IMG/VR virus record: IMGVR_UViG_3300044699_000019
Location: 1-47,232 of that record
Source: a virus
Strand: one strand, 5' to 3'
DNA: 47,232 nucleotides
Notes under the pieces: generated by a model
Databases searched by the model: none
Told to the model about the DNA's origin: nothing
The model's input: the letters and a program-made list of their open reading frames with translations, nothing else
Part shown: in pieces, positions 38,460-47,045 of the stretch
Layout: every line of letters starts with the position of its first letter
How positions within the stretch are numbered: the stretch's first letter is position 1
Translations under genes and position numbers: made by a program

Positions 38460-39740
38460 TTACGCGTAACCTGCCGGGATGGCGAGGTTGTCAATGTATG
38501 CATTTTCCTGCGGGTTGCTGGTAAAAAGATTCCAGCTAGAAACCAAGTACAGCAAGGTGGACGTCGCAACGCCACCATCCTGACCGCGAACTTCGAATAA
38601 CTTTCGACCATCCGCGGTGTAGAATCCCGGCTTCTTGAGTTCAGCGCGACCCCAAGAATCCATGTTCAGAAAATCGATTCGACGCTTGTCCCACTTGAAC
38701 GACTGCTGAACAGTTACGCCAGCCATCGTCATTGAGCCACCGAAATACAAATCGAATCCCTGATTCGAGCCACCTTTATCAATCGTTGTTACCAGCATAC
38801 CCAAAGATTCGTATGCTGCGGCCTGCGCCGGATGCAACCACGCCTTGATATTCGGCTTCTTCGTGCTCCCTGACCTATCGCCCAAAAGATTCAAGGCAAG
38901 TCTCGGGAACGGCAAAGATAATCCAGAGCCGCCGGCATCAACTCGGCTCGCCCTGATTGCTGGCGTTGAACTTCTCGGGAATCCTAACCAAACGCCCGAA
39001 GAAGAATTGTTCACATGATACGGCACGCCTAATAAACTAATTGGCGAGGGTCCCGTGACACCTTCAATGACAATCTTATCGCCAACAGCAGCAGCTACGG
39101 CTGGCGTTGCGTGTTTAATTGTCTTTGTCGGCACGTCACGATACGTAATCTCAACTTCACCACCCGGTGCCGTAGTCTTCTGAGTCTGAAGGTCAGAGCT
39201 ATAAATGTTAATGCGCTGCCCTTCCATCAAAAGCTTCACACCGAAATCAACATCGAGAACTGTCGTATCTACGCTGGCGGCTGTTGAAGTAGCAGTAATG
39301 GTTCCTAAAACACCATTACCACCCGTCATGCACATTGAATCCATATGCGCACGGAAGTGAGGCATTGCAGCGGCCATGTTCTTGTTGAAGACGTTAATGA
39401 CCGCCTTCGCATCGCCCTGCGTTGTCCACTCCGCTTCCTTCGTCCATTCCAGTGCATACCTGAAATCAACGGTCGGAACGAGCGCATTTTCGTACCTTGG
39501 GCCGCTACCTCGACCAAGATTTCCACCGTTCGGGTCATACTGTCCAAAGTACCCACCCGGTGCAAACTGAATTGGAACCTTCATATCCCGTGCGTTCACG
39601 GGAATTGCCTGCGTAGATTTCTCGACCTGAGAATAGAATGTATCCTCTACCTCGTAGAGAACCTCAATCTTCTTCTCGACACGTTCAAGCTGAACTGCAA
39701 GAACGTCAGCTGTATTCTGAGGATTGGGAACAAAGGCCAC
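38460..39740 (-). CDS. Major capsid protein, 426 aa
   Basis: Starts at GTG 39740, with GGGAGA 7 nt upstream; no ATG fits. Size, place right after the scaffold, and features such as PIQFAPGGYFGQYDPNGG, FRYALEWTKEAEW and the late DFLNMDSWGRAELKKPG are those of podoviral capsid proteins of the HK97 fold. It is abundant, so the GTG start is noteworthy but the RBS is good. A terminator-like hairpin after the gene isolates its transcript. Confidence 0.85.
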   Translation of the reverse strand: MAFVPNPQNTADVLAVQLERVEKKIEVLYEVEDTFYSQVEKSTQAIPVNARDMKVPIQFAPGGYFGQYDPNGGNLGRGSGPRYENALVPTVDFRYALEWTKEAEWTTQGDAKAVINVFNKNMAAAMPHFRAHMDSMCMTGGNGVLGTITATSTAASVDTTVLDVDFGVKLLMEGQRINIYSSDLQTQKTTAPGGEVEITYRDVPTKTIKHATPAVAAAVGDKIVIEGVTGPSPISLLGVPYHVNNSSSGVWLGFPRSSTPAIRASRVDAGGSGLSLPFPRLALNLLGDRSGSTKKPNIKAWLHPAQAAAYESLGMLVTTIDKGGSNQGFDLYFGGSMTMAGVTVQQSFKWDKRRIDFLNMDSWGRAELKKPGFYTADGRKLFEVRGQDGGVATSTLLYLVSSWNLFTSNPQENAYIDNLAIPAGYA

Positions 39741-39768
39741 GCGTTTTCTCCCGGTTGTATTTCATAAT

Positions 39769-41016
39769 CTAACCGTTGAGAAAGTCAATCTCCTTCATCT
39801 TTCCAGTTTTCACAGCGTTCGCAGCGTCCTTTGACTGTACTGTTCCACGGGAACTAACTTTCGAGTCTGAACCCGTGGCGCGTTTGAATGTACTAGGGCG
39901 TGCTTTGCCATTACTTCCTTTGAGTGCAGCAGACCTGACTTTCTTAATGATAGTTGGGAGTGCTAACTTCGCGCGCGACAGATACGCGGACTTGACCCTG
40001 TCCTTCCACTCCGATGAATACCTATTCTGTGCAGCTTGCTTTAACAAACGTTCCATATTGGAACGATGTGCGGGGTCGTCTCGAAGGACGTTTGCGAGTT
40101 CGTCCATGACATCACGCGTAATCGAGCGACCTAAAAATGGACTGACATCTTCTGGTAGATTCTTTTGTACAATATTGGTAATGGACTTTGAGGAATCCGT
40201 GAGGATAGTGTCAACAAAGTTCTGATGCTGGCCGCGAAGAATCTCTTGATTTTCTCGGTAGAGACGTTCCTTCTCAGGGTCAGGTTCATTCTGCCTTGGT
40301 GCTAGATTAGACTTCGGCGGTGCATCCACTTGGTCATCACCGAACATCCATTCGTGAACATTCAGTGCTGAGTTCATGAGATTGTTATTCCCATTCCGCT
40401 TCGCATCGTTATACGCCGAGCGAATCATGTGTTTGATAACAGGCTCAGTGACCGCCTGAAATGCTGGCTTCGATTTTTGTAAGAGAGCAGGGAGAAAATC
40501 ATTGATGAATCTCCGCTGCTTCGTTACATCGTATTCGCCAAGCAAATCAATGAAGTCACCGGGGTCGGCGGCTGAGATACGCTGTTCCCCGGCTTTGAGC
40601 CTGTTTAGTTGCTCGTAACTTTCCCGAGCGTCTTCCACTGTTGGAAAGAGTTTGGAGTAGTCACGTTCCCTAAAGAAGGTGTTTCGGAGTCCGGGGAAGT
40701 CTTTGAAGATTTTAGGATACTTGGCGACAAGCTGGCGATAGGTTGGCTTTCCATAGCCCGTGCCAATCTTCTCATCCGGTTCTTCGTCTTCCTCGTCTTC
40801 CTTTGATTCCTTCTCCTCATCCTCTTCCTCGTCGTCTTGTTCTTCCTCTTTAGTATCATCGACATCATCGTCTAAGATAATGTCGTCGTCTGATTCTGCT
40901 TCCTCTTCGGGTTCTGATGTTTCCTCGTCCTTGGGAGCCTTTGCAGGTTCCTCGTCCTCACCCATGAGGATTTTCAAATCATTCGACTTTGTATCTTCAA
41001 TAGGAGGTTGCGCCAT
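39769..41016 (-). CDS. Scaffolding protein, 415 aa
   Basis: The N terminus is very acidic (about residues 20-85 are mostly D, E, S and K) and the rest helical (PKIFKDFPGLRNTFFRERDYS; MERLLKQAAQNRYSSEWKD), ending in a basic C terminus (FKRATGSDSKVSS) that would dock on the capsid. This is the usual scaffold layout and it lies between portal and capsid genes. ATG follows the portal stop by 2 nt. Confidence 0.75.
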   Translation of the reverse strand: MAQPPIEDTKSNDLKILMGEDEEPAKAPKDEETSEPEEEAESDDDIILDDDVDDTKEEEQDDEEEDEEKESKEDEEDEEPDEKIGTGYGKPTYRQLVAKYPKIFKDFPGLRNTFFRERDYSKLFPTVEDARESYEQLNRLKAGEQRISAADPGDFIDLLGEYDVTKQRRFINDFLPALLQKSKPAFQAVTEPVIKHMIRSAYNDAKRNGNNNLMNSALNVHEWMFGDDQVDAPPKSNLAPRQNEPDPEKERLYRENQEILRGQHQNFVDTILTDSSKSITNIVQKNLPEDVSPFLGRSITRDVMDELANVLRDDPAHRSNMERLLKQAAQNRYSSEWKDRVKSAYLSRAKLALPTIIKKVRSAALKGSNGKARPSTFKRATGSDSKVSSRGTVQSKDAANAVKTGKMKEIDFLNG

Positions 41017-41018
41017 TC

Positions 41019-43223
41019 TTAGGCTCCACTCGGGACGCCCGGTTCAATTGGTGAAGGCGCATTCGGTGGTGGACCTTGCGATGGCTGACCACTTTGCGCG
41101 TTTGCCATTGACGGACTTGTTGCCCCGGAATTCATCGCTTGCACATGCTCATTATGGTGTGCAAGAATTAATGCGTATACTTTCGGCTGATTGAGCTTCA
41201 GCCCTTGACCTTCTTTAGACTGTAAAAAACTCTTACATATCTGAGCTTCGACCGCATGGTCGTCAATGATTGGGTCTACCATGACTGGTGAAACCACTTC
41301 GCCCGTCGCAGATATCGGACCCATATCGTCCGAATCCTGACCAAGCGTAATCATTTGCAGGATTTCCCTGAATTGTTTCGTTCGGCTCTCATCGCCAGGA
41401 ATTTTCAAATCTGGCAAACCAGACAAACGCTGAAGCATGTGCGAGTTTTCTGGGCTGTACAAGACAGCGTTGATTTCATCGGAATTGAGTTTCATCAACT
41501 CCATGATAATGTCACGCTGCTGACCCCAACTCATTGGTAACTGATTACCGGCCGAGGGTTCCACATGCCCAATTCGACCCTGCTGCGCATCCGCTTGAAT
41601 GGTTAGATTCAGGAACTCTCCCGGTCCAATCTGTGCGGTGTAGCGTTCATCCTCTAGCAGTGAATCAACGTAGATAGGTACGCATTTCGACATGACCTTT
41701 GCATACCATCGCGTTGACGCTTTGTGAATGAGCGATAATCTCTGTAATGCCTGTTGCCGGCTTGCCGAATACTCTGCATAGGTTTTGCTTCCGCCCTGCA
41801 TCGTACCGCCGTAAATACTCGGGAATGCACCAACAAGCAACTGCATGTACTGTTGATTCTTTGAGTCGAACTTGTCGATTTCCTGACTCATCGTTGCGGT
41901 GCGAGTCGTAAAGAATCCTTCTCCCATCGCACGGCCGGCTAATGCTTTGGCCTGCGTCACCATTCCCGGCTTACGGCGAGTCTTTGAATACTGGTCGAAG
42001 TCTAGGACTTGTGGGTCTGCGAATGTTTCAGGAATAGCCTGACCCATCGTATCAACGGTTAAGTTTACGATGTCATTCTGCACTTCCTGTGGGTCAAACA
42101 GTGGTTGACCAATAGGATTCATGTGAATGTGTGAGCTAACCGGCGATTCCCAAAGTGTCCAGACATCGTCCAGATTTTCGTTACGAACCTCGATGACTTC
42201 ATCGTCTACGACTTCGGCATACAGACCGTCGGGGAATTGTGCCTGAAGCTCTTTACCGATTTCGACCGACTCGTAATAATAAGCACATGGTCGAAGCCAG
42301 ATGCACTGAGTCGTGACTCGATTAGCATCATCATTCTCATAACCCTGTGGGTCGCGAGCATATCTTTCGTATGCGCTTGAGTCGGTGTGGCCCGAGATAT
42401 TCTTTCCCGTCCGCGCTCGCGCTTCGGTGATGTGCTCATCGAACTCTAGAATTAAGTATGGTGTGTCTGATTGAGTCCTCGCGTAAGGGGATACCTTTAC
42501 GTGGTCCACACCATAAATCTTAATCTTGATACGCGACTTTGGCGTATCCTTCATCCCTGCGAAGACGGAAACGTTTTCTTCCGTTTCGATTTTCTTAACG
42601 TCGGTGCTTGAACACTCAGGGCAGATGAAGGCTGATTCATCAAGACTGGCACCGCATCGTCCGCATTCCCACGTGATTCTGGTTTCTGTCTGTTCTTTGT
42701 AGGTGGGTTCCTGAACTGTTCCGTATTTCTTATCGATGTCGAGATAATGGTAAGCGGCGACGAGTGGTGACACCCATGCAAGATAGACCGCATAGCTGTA
42801 TAACAACTCCACATCATTATGCCGCTGAATCAGGAGAGCCGCTGCCGAATAGTTTTTCGCCGTGTCGATGTCGTTCGCATTCTTCGCGTCGTCGGGTAAG
42901 AAATTAACTCCGGGGACTTCGATGGTGAGTGCTGCAATAACTGCCTCACCATGCGCTCGATAGACATTATAAACGCGATTCGGCTCGTCGTCAGTGGATT
43001 CGTAATCTGGGGATTCGTGGAACGCTCGGTAGTCACGCGCCATGTAGTCGTAGTAGAGCCGCTGATAGCCACGGAAGAAATACTCACCTTTCTTTTTCAG
43101 GAGCAGATGGTCGTCACGAATGAGTTCATGTTCCCGCTCGAATCCTCGGGCGATGTTCAGGATGCTCTTCCCGAGTTCTTCCTCAACTTCATCCTTCACA
43201 TCGTCCCGAGAATCGTCTGCCAT
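41019..43223 (-). CDS. Portal protein with zinc-ribbon insertion, 734 aa
   Basis: Length and position match P22-type podoviral portals. Residues about 20-100 (EREHELIRDDHLLLKKKGE; YRAHGEAVIAALTIEVPGV) are a typical start. A zinc ribbon with C187-x2-C190 and C201-x2-C204 (CGRCG ... CPEC) is inserted before the wing, known from some podoviral portals but not universal. The middle shows NDIVNLTVDTMGQAIPETF and the C terminus is Pro/Gln/Ser-rich. AAGGGAAG precedes the ATG at 43223. Confidence 0.85.
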   Translation of the reverse strand: MADDSRDDVKDEVEEELGKSILNIARGFEREHELIRDDHLLLKKKGEYFFRGYQRLYYDYMARDYRAFHESPDYESTDDEPNRVYNVYRAHGEAVIAALTIEVPGVNFLPDDAKNANDIDTAKNYSAAALLIQRHNDVELLYSYAVYLAWVSPLVAAYHYLDIDKKYGTVQEPTYKEQTETRITWECGRCGASLDESAFICPECSSTDVKKIETEENVSVFAGMKDTPKSRIKIKIYGVDHVKVSPYARTQSDTPYLILEFDEHITEARARTGKNISGHTDSSAYERYARDPQGYENDDANRVTTQCIWLRPCAYYYESVEIGKELQAQFPDGLYAEVVDDEVIEVRNENLDDVWTLWESPVSSHIHMNPIGQPLFDPQEVQNDIVNLTVDTMGQAIPETFADPQVLDFDQYSKTRRKPGMVTQAKALAGRAMGEGFFTTRTATMSQEIDKFDSKNQQYMQLLVGAFPSIYGGTMQGGSKTYAEYSASRQQALQRLSLIHKASTRWYAKVMSKCVPIYVDSLLEDERYTAQIGPGEFLNLTIQADAQQGRIGHVEPSAGNQLPMSWGQQRDIIMELMKLNSDEINAVLYSPENSHMLQRLSGLPDLKIPGDESRTKQFREILQMITLGQDSDDMGPISATGEVVSPVMVDPIIDDHAVEAQICKSFLQSKEGQGLKLNQPKVYALILAHHNEHVQAMNSGATSPSMANAQSGQPSQGPPPNAPSPIEPGVPSGA

Positions 43224-43236
43224 GATATGCTTCCCT

Positions 43237-43716
43237 TTACTTTTCCGTCTTTACTACAACGGCCGGCTGCTGTGCCTGCTGTGGCTTTGGTGCAGTTTTC
43301 TTTGCAGCAGGCGTGGCTTCGCTATCCTGAAGCGGAGTCACCACGTTTCCAGATTCATCAACCTTGGGTGCGCCAGTTCCGGTACGAGTAACCTTCATCT
43401 CGTTTTCGATACTCTCCGCCAACAGGCGTTCCATTTCTTCTGCTTCTTCCTCGGCCGTCTGTGGCTTCACTTCTGGTTCAGATGCCTTTACGACATCTTC
43501 CATCGTGGCACCAAAGTTACGAAGCGGCATCTTCGTCGTCCGTAACTTTTCCATAAATTCCTGATACGCCTTGGGCTGGTCTTCCTCGACGTAATCCTTT
43601 GCGAGTTCTTTCCAAATCGATGGCTGCCGCTTGACTTCGCGGATTGATTCACCCGCCTTGACAGCAAGCAACTGTCGATGTGCTTCAACTGCAACGATGT
43701 CATTCACGTCTGGCAC
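43237..43716 (-). CDS. Hypothetical virion-module protein, 160 aa
   Basis: I chose GTG at 43716 (MPDVNDIVAVEAHRQLL), with AAAGGAG 6 nt upstream and placed 1 nt after the previous stop; the longer TTG-start frame overlaps that gene. It is helical and acidic (EEEAEEMERLLAESIEN near the middle) with a Lys/Pro/Gln-rich tail (KKTAPKPQQAQQP). It ends 13 nt before the portal start. No family recognised. Confidence 0.6.
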   Translation of the reverse strand: MPDVNDIVAVEAHRQLLAVKAGESIREVKRQPSIWKELAKDYVEEDQPKAYQEFMEKLRTTKMPLRNFGATMEDVVKASEPEVKPQTAEEEAEEMERLLAESIENEMKVTRTGTGAPKVDESGNVVTPLQDSEATPAAKKTAPKPQQAQQPAVVVKTEK

Positions 43717-43717
43717 G

Positions 43718-43924
43718 TTAGGCTCCTTTGGTAAATACTCCGGGCTTACGTAATGATTTCTTGGACGCTCGCCCAAGAATCGATTCGACAGGCATCTTGA
43801 GTTTCGATAACTCTTTAGACGCTGCTGCTGTCATCTTTCCTTTGGCCTTGCCAGATTCCGCCGTTTTCTTTTTCTTACGCTTGGTTGGCAGACCGTTAGG
43901 ACGATTATCCACTTGCTGTTTCAT
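43718..43924 (-). CDS. Small basic hypothetical protein, 68 aa
   Basis: The ATG at 43924 has AAAGGAC 8 nt upstream (MKQQVDNRPNGLPTKRKKKK). It is highly basic (KRKKKK near residues 15-20) and Ala/Lys-rich, so nucleic-acid or capsid-interior binding is likely. It overlaps the end of the preceding gene, once repaired, by 20 nt. Confidence 0.55.
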   Translation of the reverse strand: MKQQVDNRPNGLPTKRKKKKTAESGKAKGKMTAAASKELSKLKMPVESILGRASKKSLRKPGVFTKGA

Positions 43925-44115
43925 TACGTGCGTCCTTTGCACGAGCCTCATCGAGTTTCATTAACTCGGCCGCTTTCGCTTCTTGTCGAGCAACTTGCTG
44001 TAGCCATCGTTGCTTCGATAAGTTTTCTAAGCGTGTGCGTTCCGCTGCATCTTTACTGACTTGCGCATCTAAGGTATGCGGACCTTGAGGGATTGGTACG
44101 AACGTTGTCCTCAGG
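43905..44115 (-). pseudogene. C-terminal part of the small coiled-coil protein in the next frame
   Basis: This frame is open from about 44115 and reads FVPIPQGPHTLDAQVSK, then LENLSKQRWLQQVARQEAK, AELMKLDEARAKDARNE, stopping at 43905-43907. It has no RBS-supported start. It continues the gene at 44280 if one base is removed between about 44085 and 44115 (GAGGACAACG or TCAAGG). Repaired, gene 44280-43905 encodes about 124 aa. Confidence 0.55.
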
Positions 44116-44280
44116 GAACATTACTTTGTTGCTGAGTTCCGCGTATCTTTCCCGTTCACGGTTCAATTCAGATTCAAGATGCGTGACTTGACGCGTTAAG
44201 TATTCCTCAAGTTCAGTGAACTTAGGTGGAACGAAAACCACTCGGAGGAATCTTAACAACGCCCACCATATATTTATCAT
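44053..44280 (-). CDS. Small membrane-anchored coiled-coil protein, N-terminal part
   Basis: ATG at 44280 overlaps the TerL stop as ATGA. Residues 1-18 (MINIWWALLRFLRVVFVP) are hydrophobic with two arginines, a possible membrane anchor, followed by a coiled coil (ELEEYLTRQVTHLESELNRE). The end after VMFPE is out of frame (see 43905). An N-terminal anchor plus coiled coil is also the layout of Rz-type inner spanins, but this position near TerL and lack of an Rz1 partner make that weak. Confidence 0.55.
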   Translation of the reverse strand: MINIWWALLRFLRVVFVPPKFTELEEYLTRQVTHLESELNRERERYAELSNKVMFPEDNVRTNPSRSAYLRCASQ

Positions 44281-45866
44281 CGTCGCCGTGGCCTTACGGA
44301 GAATGCGGGTTGTTTGATGGTGTCCGCCTCTCGCGCTTTCATATAGAAGGCGGTCATGTCGCCACGCTTCTTGCCTTCATTGTATTCACGCTCCATACGT
44401 GCGAGATGGTCGAATCGTTTCGCTGCTGCGAAGCTCGAATCCTTATATCGTGAGCACGCTTGGAGAATGTACCTTATACCATCGTACGGGTCATCGCCCT
44501 CAAATTCCTTAACATCCTCTGGATTCTCAGGGTCGTATACACAATTCGGAATCGCATCGATGACCGCTTGACAGTTATCGAAGATTTGCAGCTTTGGTAA
44601 ATTCGTTTCAGGCGGTTCCTCTTCAAAGGCTGCGACGTATTTGTCATACTGATGCTGGCCGTAATTCCTTAGGATTCTTGCGGCCAATTCTGCATCAAAA
44701 CTTCCAGCAGCCTCTTTAGTTCTTGGCTTAGGGGTCCAGCGGAGATAGTCATGAAGGAGTAGCTTTCCCCCGATTCGGTCGTTAATTGCCCGCTCAGGAA
44801 CGTATCCTGAGTATTGCGTAAACTGCTGGTCGATAGTTTCAATTCCGCGATTTTGCCACGCTGAAGGGTCGAGAGCCACTGACTCAAGGTTGTCATCTGC
44901 GCTGAGTCGTTTGAAGTCACTGGCCCACTCCGCAATCATCTTACGTTTTTGGAAGTATTCTCGATAGAGGTAAACTCTTCCATCGGGAGCAATAGCTGCC
45001 CATCCAATCCAAACGTGAGCGGCAAATCCCCAATCGATTGCCGCCACGCGCGGCCACCAGATAGGAAGTGTAAACGGCTCGATGACATGTCTAGCATTTG
45101 AAGGTTCATCGGGCAAAGGCTCCAATCGGAAACTGAATACTTGTCCTTCGAAAGTATACCAGTCTCCATATTTCTTTGCCCGTCGTTCAGCTTCAGTTGG
45201 AAGCATCTCCAACTTGTGTATATACGTGGGGTCGTTCTCTAACAGATGCTTGTTATCTTCGACTCGCGCTGGTAGATAGAATCGTTTGAGGCCAGTCTTC
45301 TTATCTACTAGGACGGTGAGGCCGTCTCGCGCAGGGTCTACGAATCTATTTCGTACCCACGTATGACCAACGTTTCCAGGATTGCTCCCGGCTCTTGAAA
45401 TAGCTGGTAGTTGCGATGTCGATGACCTAACACGGGAGGCGACAAGATAAAGGTATTGATACTGCGTGAAGTGAGTGAGTTCGTCCCATCCCACGTAATT
45501 GTATTCAACACCATCGTATTTACTAATATCCTTCTCATGCTCTGCGTGTCCGAATGCTTGGTATCCGCCGTTCGGAAACGTCCATCGTTTCTTCTGTTCA
45601 TTATACTTTGCACCCGTTGAAGCATACCATTGTTTCGACCGAACGATGATTTCAGCTTCTAATTCAGGAAAGGTTCGCCGCAAGATGAGACCTTTGTATC
45701 TTGGGTGCTGATGCCATCCACGAATCAATGGCAACATGTATAAGATTTCGGTCTTTCCTGGTCCTGCGGCTCCCCCGTATAATGCTTCAAAGATGGTATC
45801 GGGTAATGTAACGAACGTCTCCTGTTTACGAGTAGGCGTCCATTCGAGTGTGGCAGGTGTTTCCAT
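44277..45866 (-). CDS. terL: Terminase large subunit (TerL), 529 aa
   Basis: The DNA-packaging motor. Walker A GGAAGPGKT (31-39), Walker B NYVGWDEL (123-130) with D128/E129, coupling motif SNPGNVGHTW (161-170), and the RNase H-like nuclease with D278 (AAIDWGF), D333 (VALDPSAW) and D462 (DPYDGIRY). All catalytic residues are present. The ATG at 45866 has no Shine-Dalgarno match upstream (CAAATTGTA), which is unusual for this gene; two long inverted repeats in the 182-nt gap before it may control translation. Confidence 0.93.
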   Translation of the reverse strand: METPATLEWTPTRKQETFVTLPDTIFEALYGGAAGPGKTEILYMLPLIRGWHQHPRYKGLILRRTFPELEAEIIVRSKQWYASTGAKYNEQKKRWTFPNGGYQAFGHAEHEKDISKYDGVEYNYVGWDELTHFTQYQYLYLVASRVRSSTSQLPAISRAGSNPGNVGHTWVRNRFVDPARDGLTVLVDKKTGLKRFYLPARVEDNKHLLENDPTYIHKLEMLPTEAERRAKKYGDWYTFEGQVFSFRLEPLPDEPSNARHVIEPFTLPIWWPRVAAIDWGFAAHVWIGWAAIAPDGRVYLYREYFQKRKMIAEWASDFKRLSADDNLESVALDPSAWQNRGIETIDQQFTQYSGYVPERAINDRIGGKLLLHDYLRWTPKPRTKEAAGSFDAELAARILRNYGQHQYDKYVAAFEEEPPETNLPKLQIFDNCQAVIDAIPNCVYDPENPEDVKEFEGDDPYDGIRYILQACSRYKDSSFAAAKRFDHLARMEREYNEGKKRGDMTAFYMKAREADTIKQPAFSVRPRRR

Positions 45867-45876
45867 TACAATTTGA

Positions 45877-45956
45877 ATTGGGCGACCGAGGGAGACTTCA
45901 CCGCTTCAACGGCCCAGTGTCTAACGATGTAGTTGACTTTCGACCGACCGCCCAAT
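45877..45956 (-). promoter_or_regulatory. Long inverted repeat upstream of terL (proximal)
   Basis: ATTGGGCG (45877-45884) pairs exactly with CGCCCAAT (45949-45956) around a 64-nt loop. The terL-side arm ends 11 nt before the terL start. It is one of two structures in the terS-terL gap; possible translational control, processing or a packaging-related DNA site. Confidence 0.45.
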
Positions 45957-45962
45957 GTTAGA

Positions 45963-46051
45963 TAGCGAATGCCCACATCATATTGGGGAGTCTTTTACGG
46001 TGTTGCCGTGCAGACTTTGATATGATGCCCCTGCCGCCTGGGCATTCGCTA
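45963..46051 (-). promoter_or_regulatory. Long two-part inverted repeat at the terS end
   Basis: TAGCGAATGCCCA (45963-45975) is the perfect complement of TGGGCATTCGCTA (46039-46051), a 13-bp stem, and next to it CATCATAT (45976-45983) pairs with ATATGATG (46020-46027). An inner ACGG/CCGT hairpin lies in the loop. The terS stop codon (46049-46051) is inside the arm. This looks like an RNA element (attenuator or processing) or a cruciform DNA site. Confidence 0.55.
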
Positions 46052-46744
46052 AACTTCAACTTCTGCGTAGTGCGTAGTTTCGCGAACTTGTGGCGCATTG
46101 ATAACAACCTGAATACGATTGTCCATCATTGCTTCACCCTTCGGCCGCATGTTCTCTGCGACTTTACTGAGCTTCATCGCCACATCCGCTTTGTCTTTCG
46201 CACCTAAGCATTCGATGTCGTCATCTGTTAATATGCCCAGAGCAGACATCGTTTTGGCTAGGGCTGTTCTTTCAATCTCTTCACGCTTCGATGAGATTGA
46301 GGCTATTGCCATCTGCACTTCAGGTATCGCGTCCCCATTTGATTGTCTGCCACGCGATGCGTGCGTTACCGTTGCCGGTGAAACGTTGAAGGCATGAGCA
46401 ATTTCATTCTTCTTTAATCCCGGTACGTGCGTCAACTCGGCGATTGCACTCTTTAGGTAGACCGGGATATTAGGATTGTTGCCGCGACCAATTGATTCCT
46501 TCTCTACGATTTCGAGAATGGGAGTCCCAGAAATCGAATCAGGAGTCTCACCGGCCACGGCAACGGGTTCGGGTTCTGAATCTTCCTCGACACTTTCCGA
46601 TTCATCGATGCACACTTCGATGCGCGATGGGTCGATGATTTCCTGCTTCGCTTCACCCTTGGCGAAAGCACCATTGGTTCGTAACAGATAGTTATGCTCC
46701 GGGTTTAGGTGATGCGCTAAACCAACACTGTCTAAGAAACGCAT
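46049..46744 (-). CDS. terS: Terminase small subunit (TerS)-like DNA-binding protein, 231 aa
   Basis: The ATG at 46744 has GGAAGGAGG 4 nt upstream, the strongest RBS in the virion module; an upstream in-frame start is less likely. After an acidic, disordered N-terminal half, residues about 105-135 form a helix-turn-helix (KKNEIAHAFNVSPATVTHAS) as in TerS DNA-binding domains. The C-terminal third (MSALGILTDDDIECLGAKD then AMKLSKVAENMRPKG) is the oligomerisation and TerL-binding region typical of TerS. First gene of the leftward operon and adjacent to TerL, so it recognises packaging DNA. Confidence 0.75.
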   Translation of the reverse strand: MRFLDSVGLAHHLNPEHNYLLRTNGAFAKGEAKQEIIDPSRIEVCIDESESVEEDSEPEPVAVAGETPDSISGTPILEIVEKESIGRGNNPNIPVYLKSAIAELTHVPGLKKNEIAHAFNVSPATVTHASRGRQSNGDAIPEVQMAIASISSKREEIERTALAKTMSALGILTDDDIECLGAKDKADVAMKLSKVAENMRPKGEAMMDNRIQVVINAPQVRETTHYAEVEV

Positions 46745-47045
46745 GGTGCCTCCTTCCATTAAGAATACGTGGGAGCCATTAGTTATGGTGGTGGCCCCTG
46801 CCGCCAGTTATACCACATCTAGGGACTTGACACAAGGGTAAAATGTGTGCTACACGCGCGCACGCGCGTAAATATACATGCCAAGTGCCTTTGGCTCCCA
46901 GCTATTCTTTATTCCCTATTCTTGAAAAATTGAAAAATTGAAAATTCGGATTTAACTTTTTAAAAATACAGAGCTATCAAGGGCCTATAGCTTCCCCCGT
47001 AGGGGGGACCCGCTCGGAGGCCCATACCCCCGCCTCGAACGAATA
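46745..47045. other. Divergent intergenic region before the terminal repeat
   Basis: 301 bp without a gene. It contains the leftward promoter (46807-46835), an alternating CG stretch (CACGCGCGCACGCGCG, about 46854-46869), an AT-rich tract with three TTGAAAAA/TTGAAAA-type repeats (about 46922-46975), and a C5/G6 hairpin (46994-47007). AT-rich repeats beside a CG tract suggest regulatory or origin function; no further gene is visible. Confidence 0.5.
46807..46835 (-). promoter_or_regulatory. Leftward promoter for the virion operon
   Basis: On the minus strand: TTGTGT (46835-46830), a 17-nt spacer, TATAAC (46812-46807). Good -10 and spacing, moderate -35. Its 5' leader of about 55 nt ends at the terS RBS. 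A TTGACA (46827-46832) on the plus strand overlaps it but has a poor -10. Confidence 0.55.

Noticed and set aside
39345-39767. 140-codon plus-strand frame opposite the capsid gene
   Set aside because: Antisense shadow of the well-supported major capsid gene; no RBS or family resemblance.
40760-41194. Ser-rich 144-codon plus-strand frame opposite the scaffold gene
   Set aside because: It is the antisense of the Asp/Glu-rich scaffold N terminus, giving poly-Ser; no RBS.
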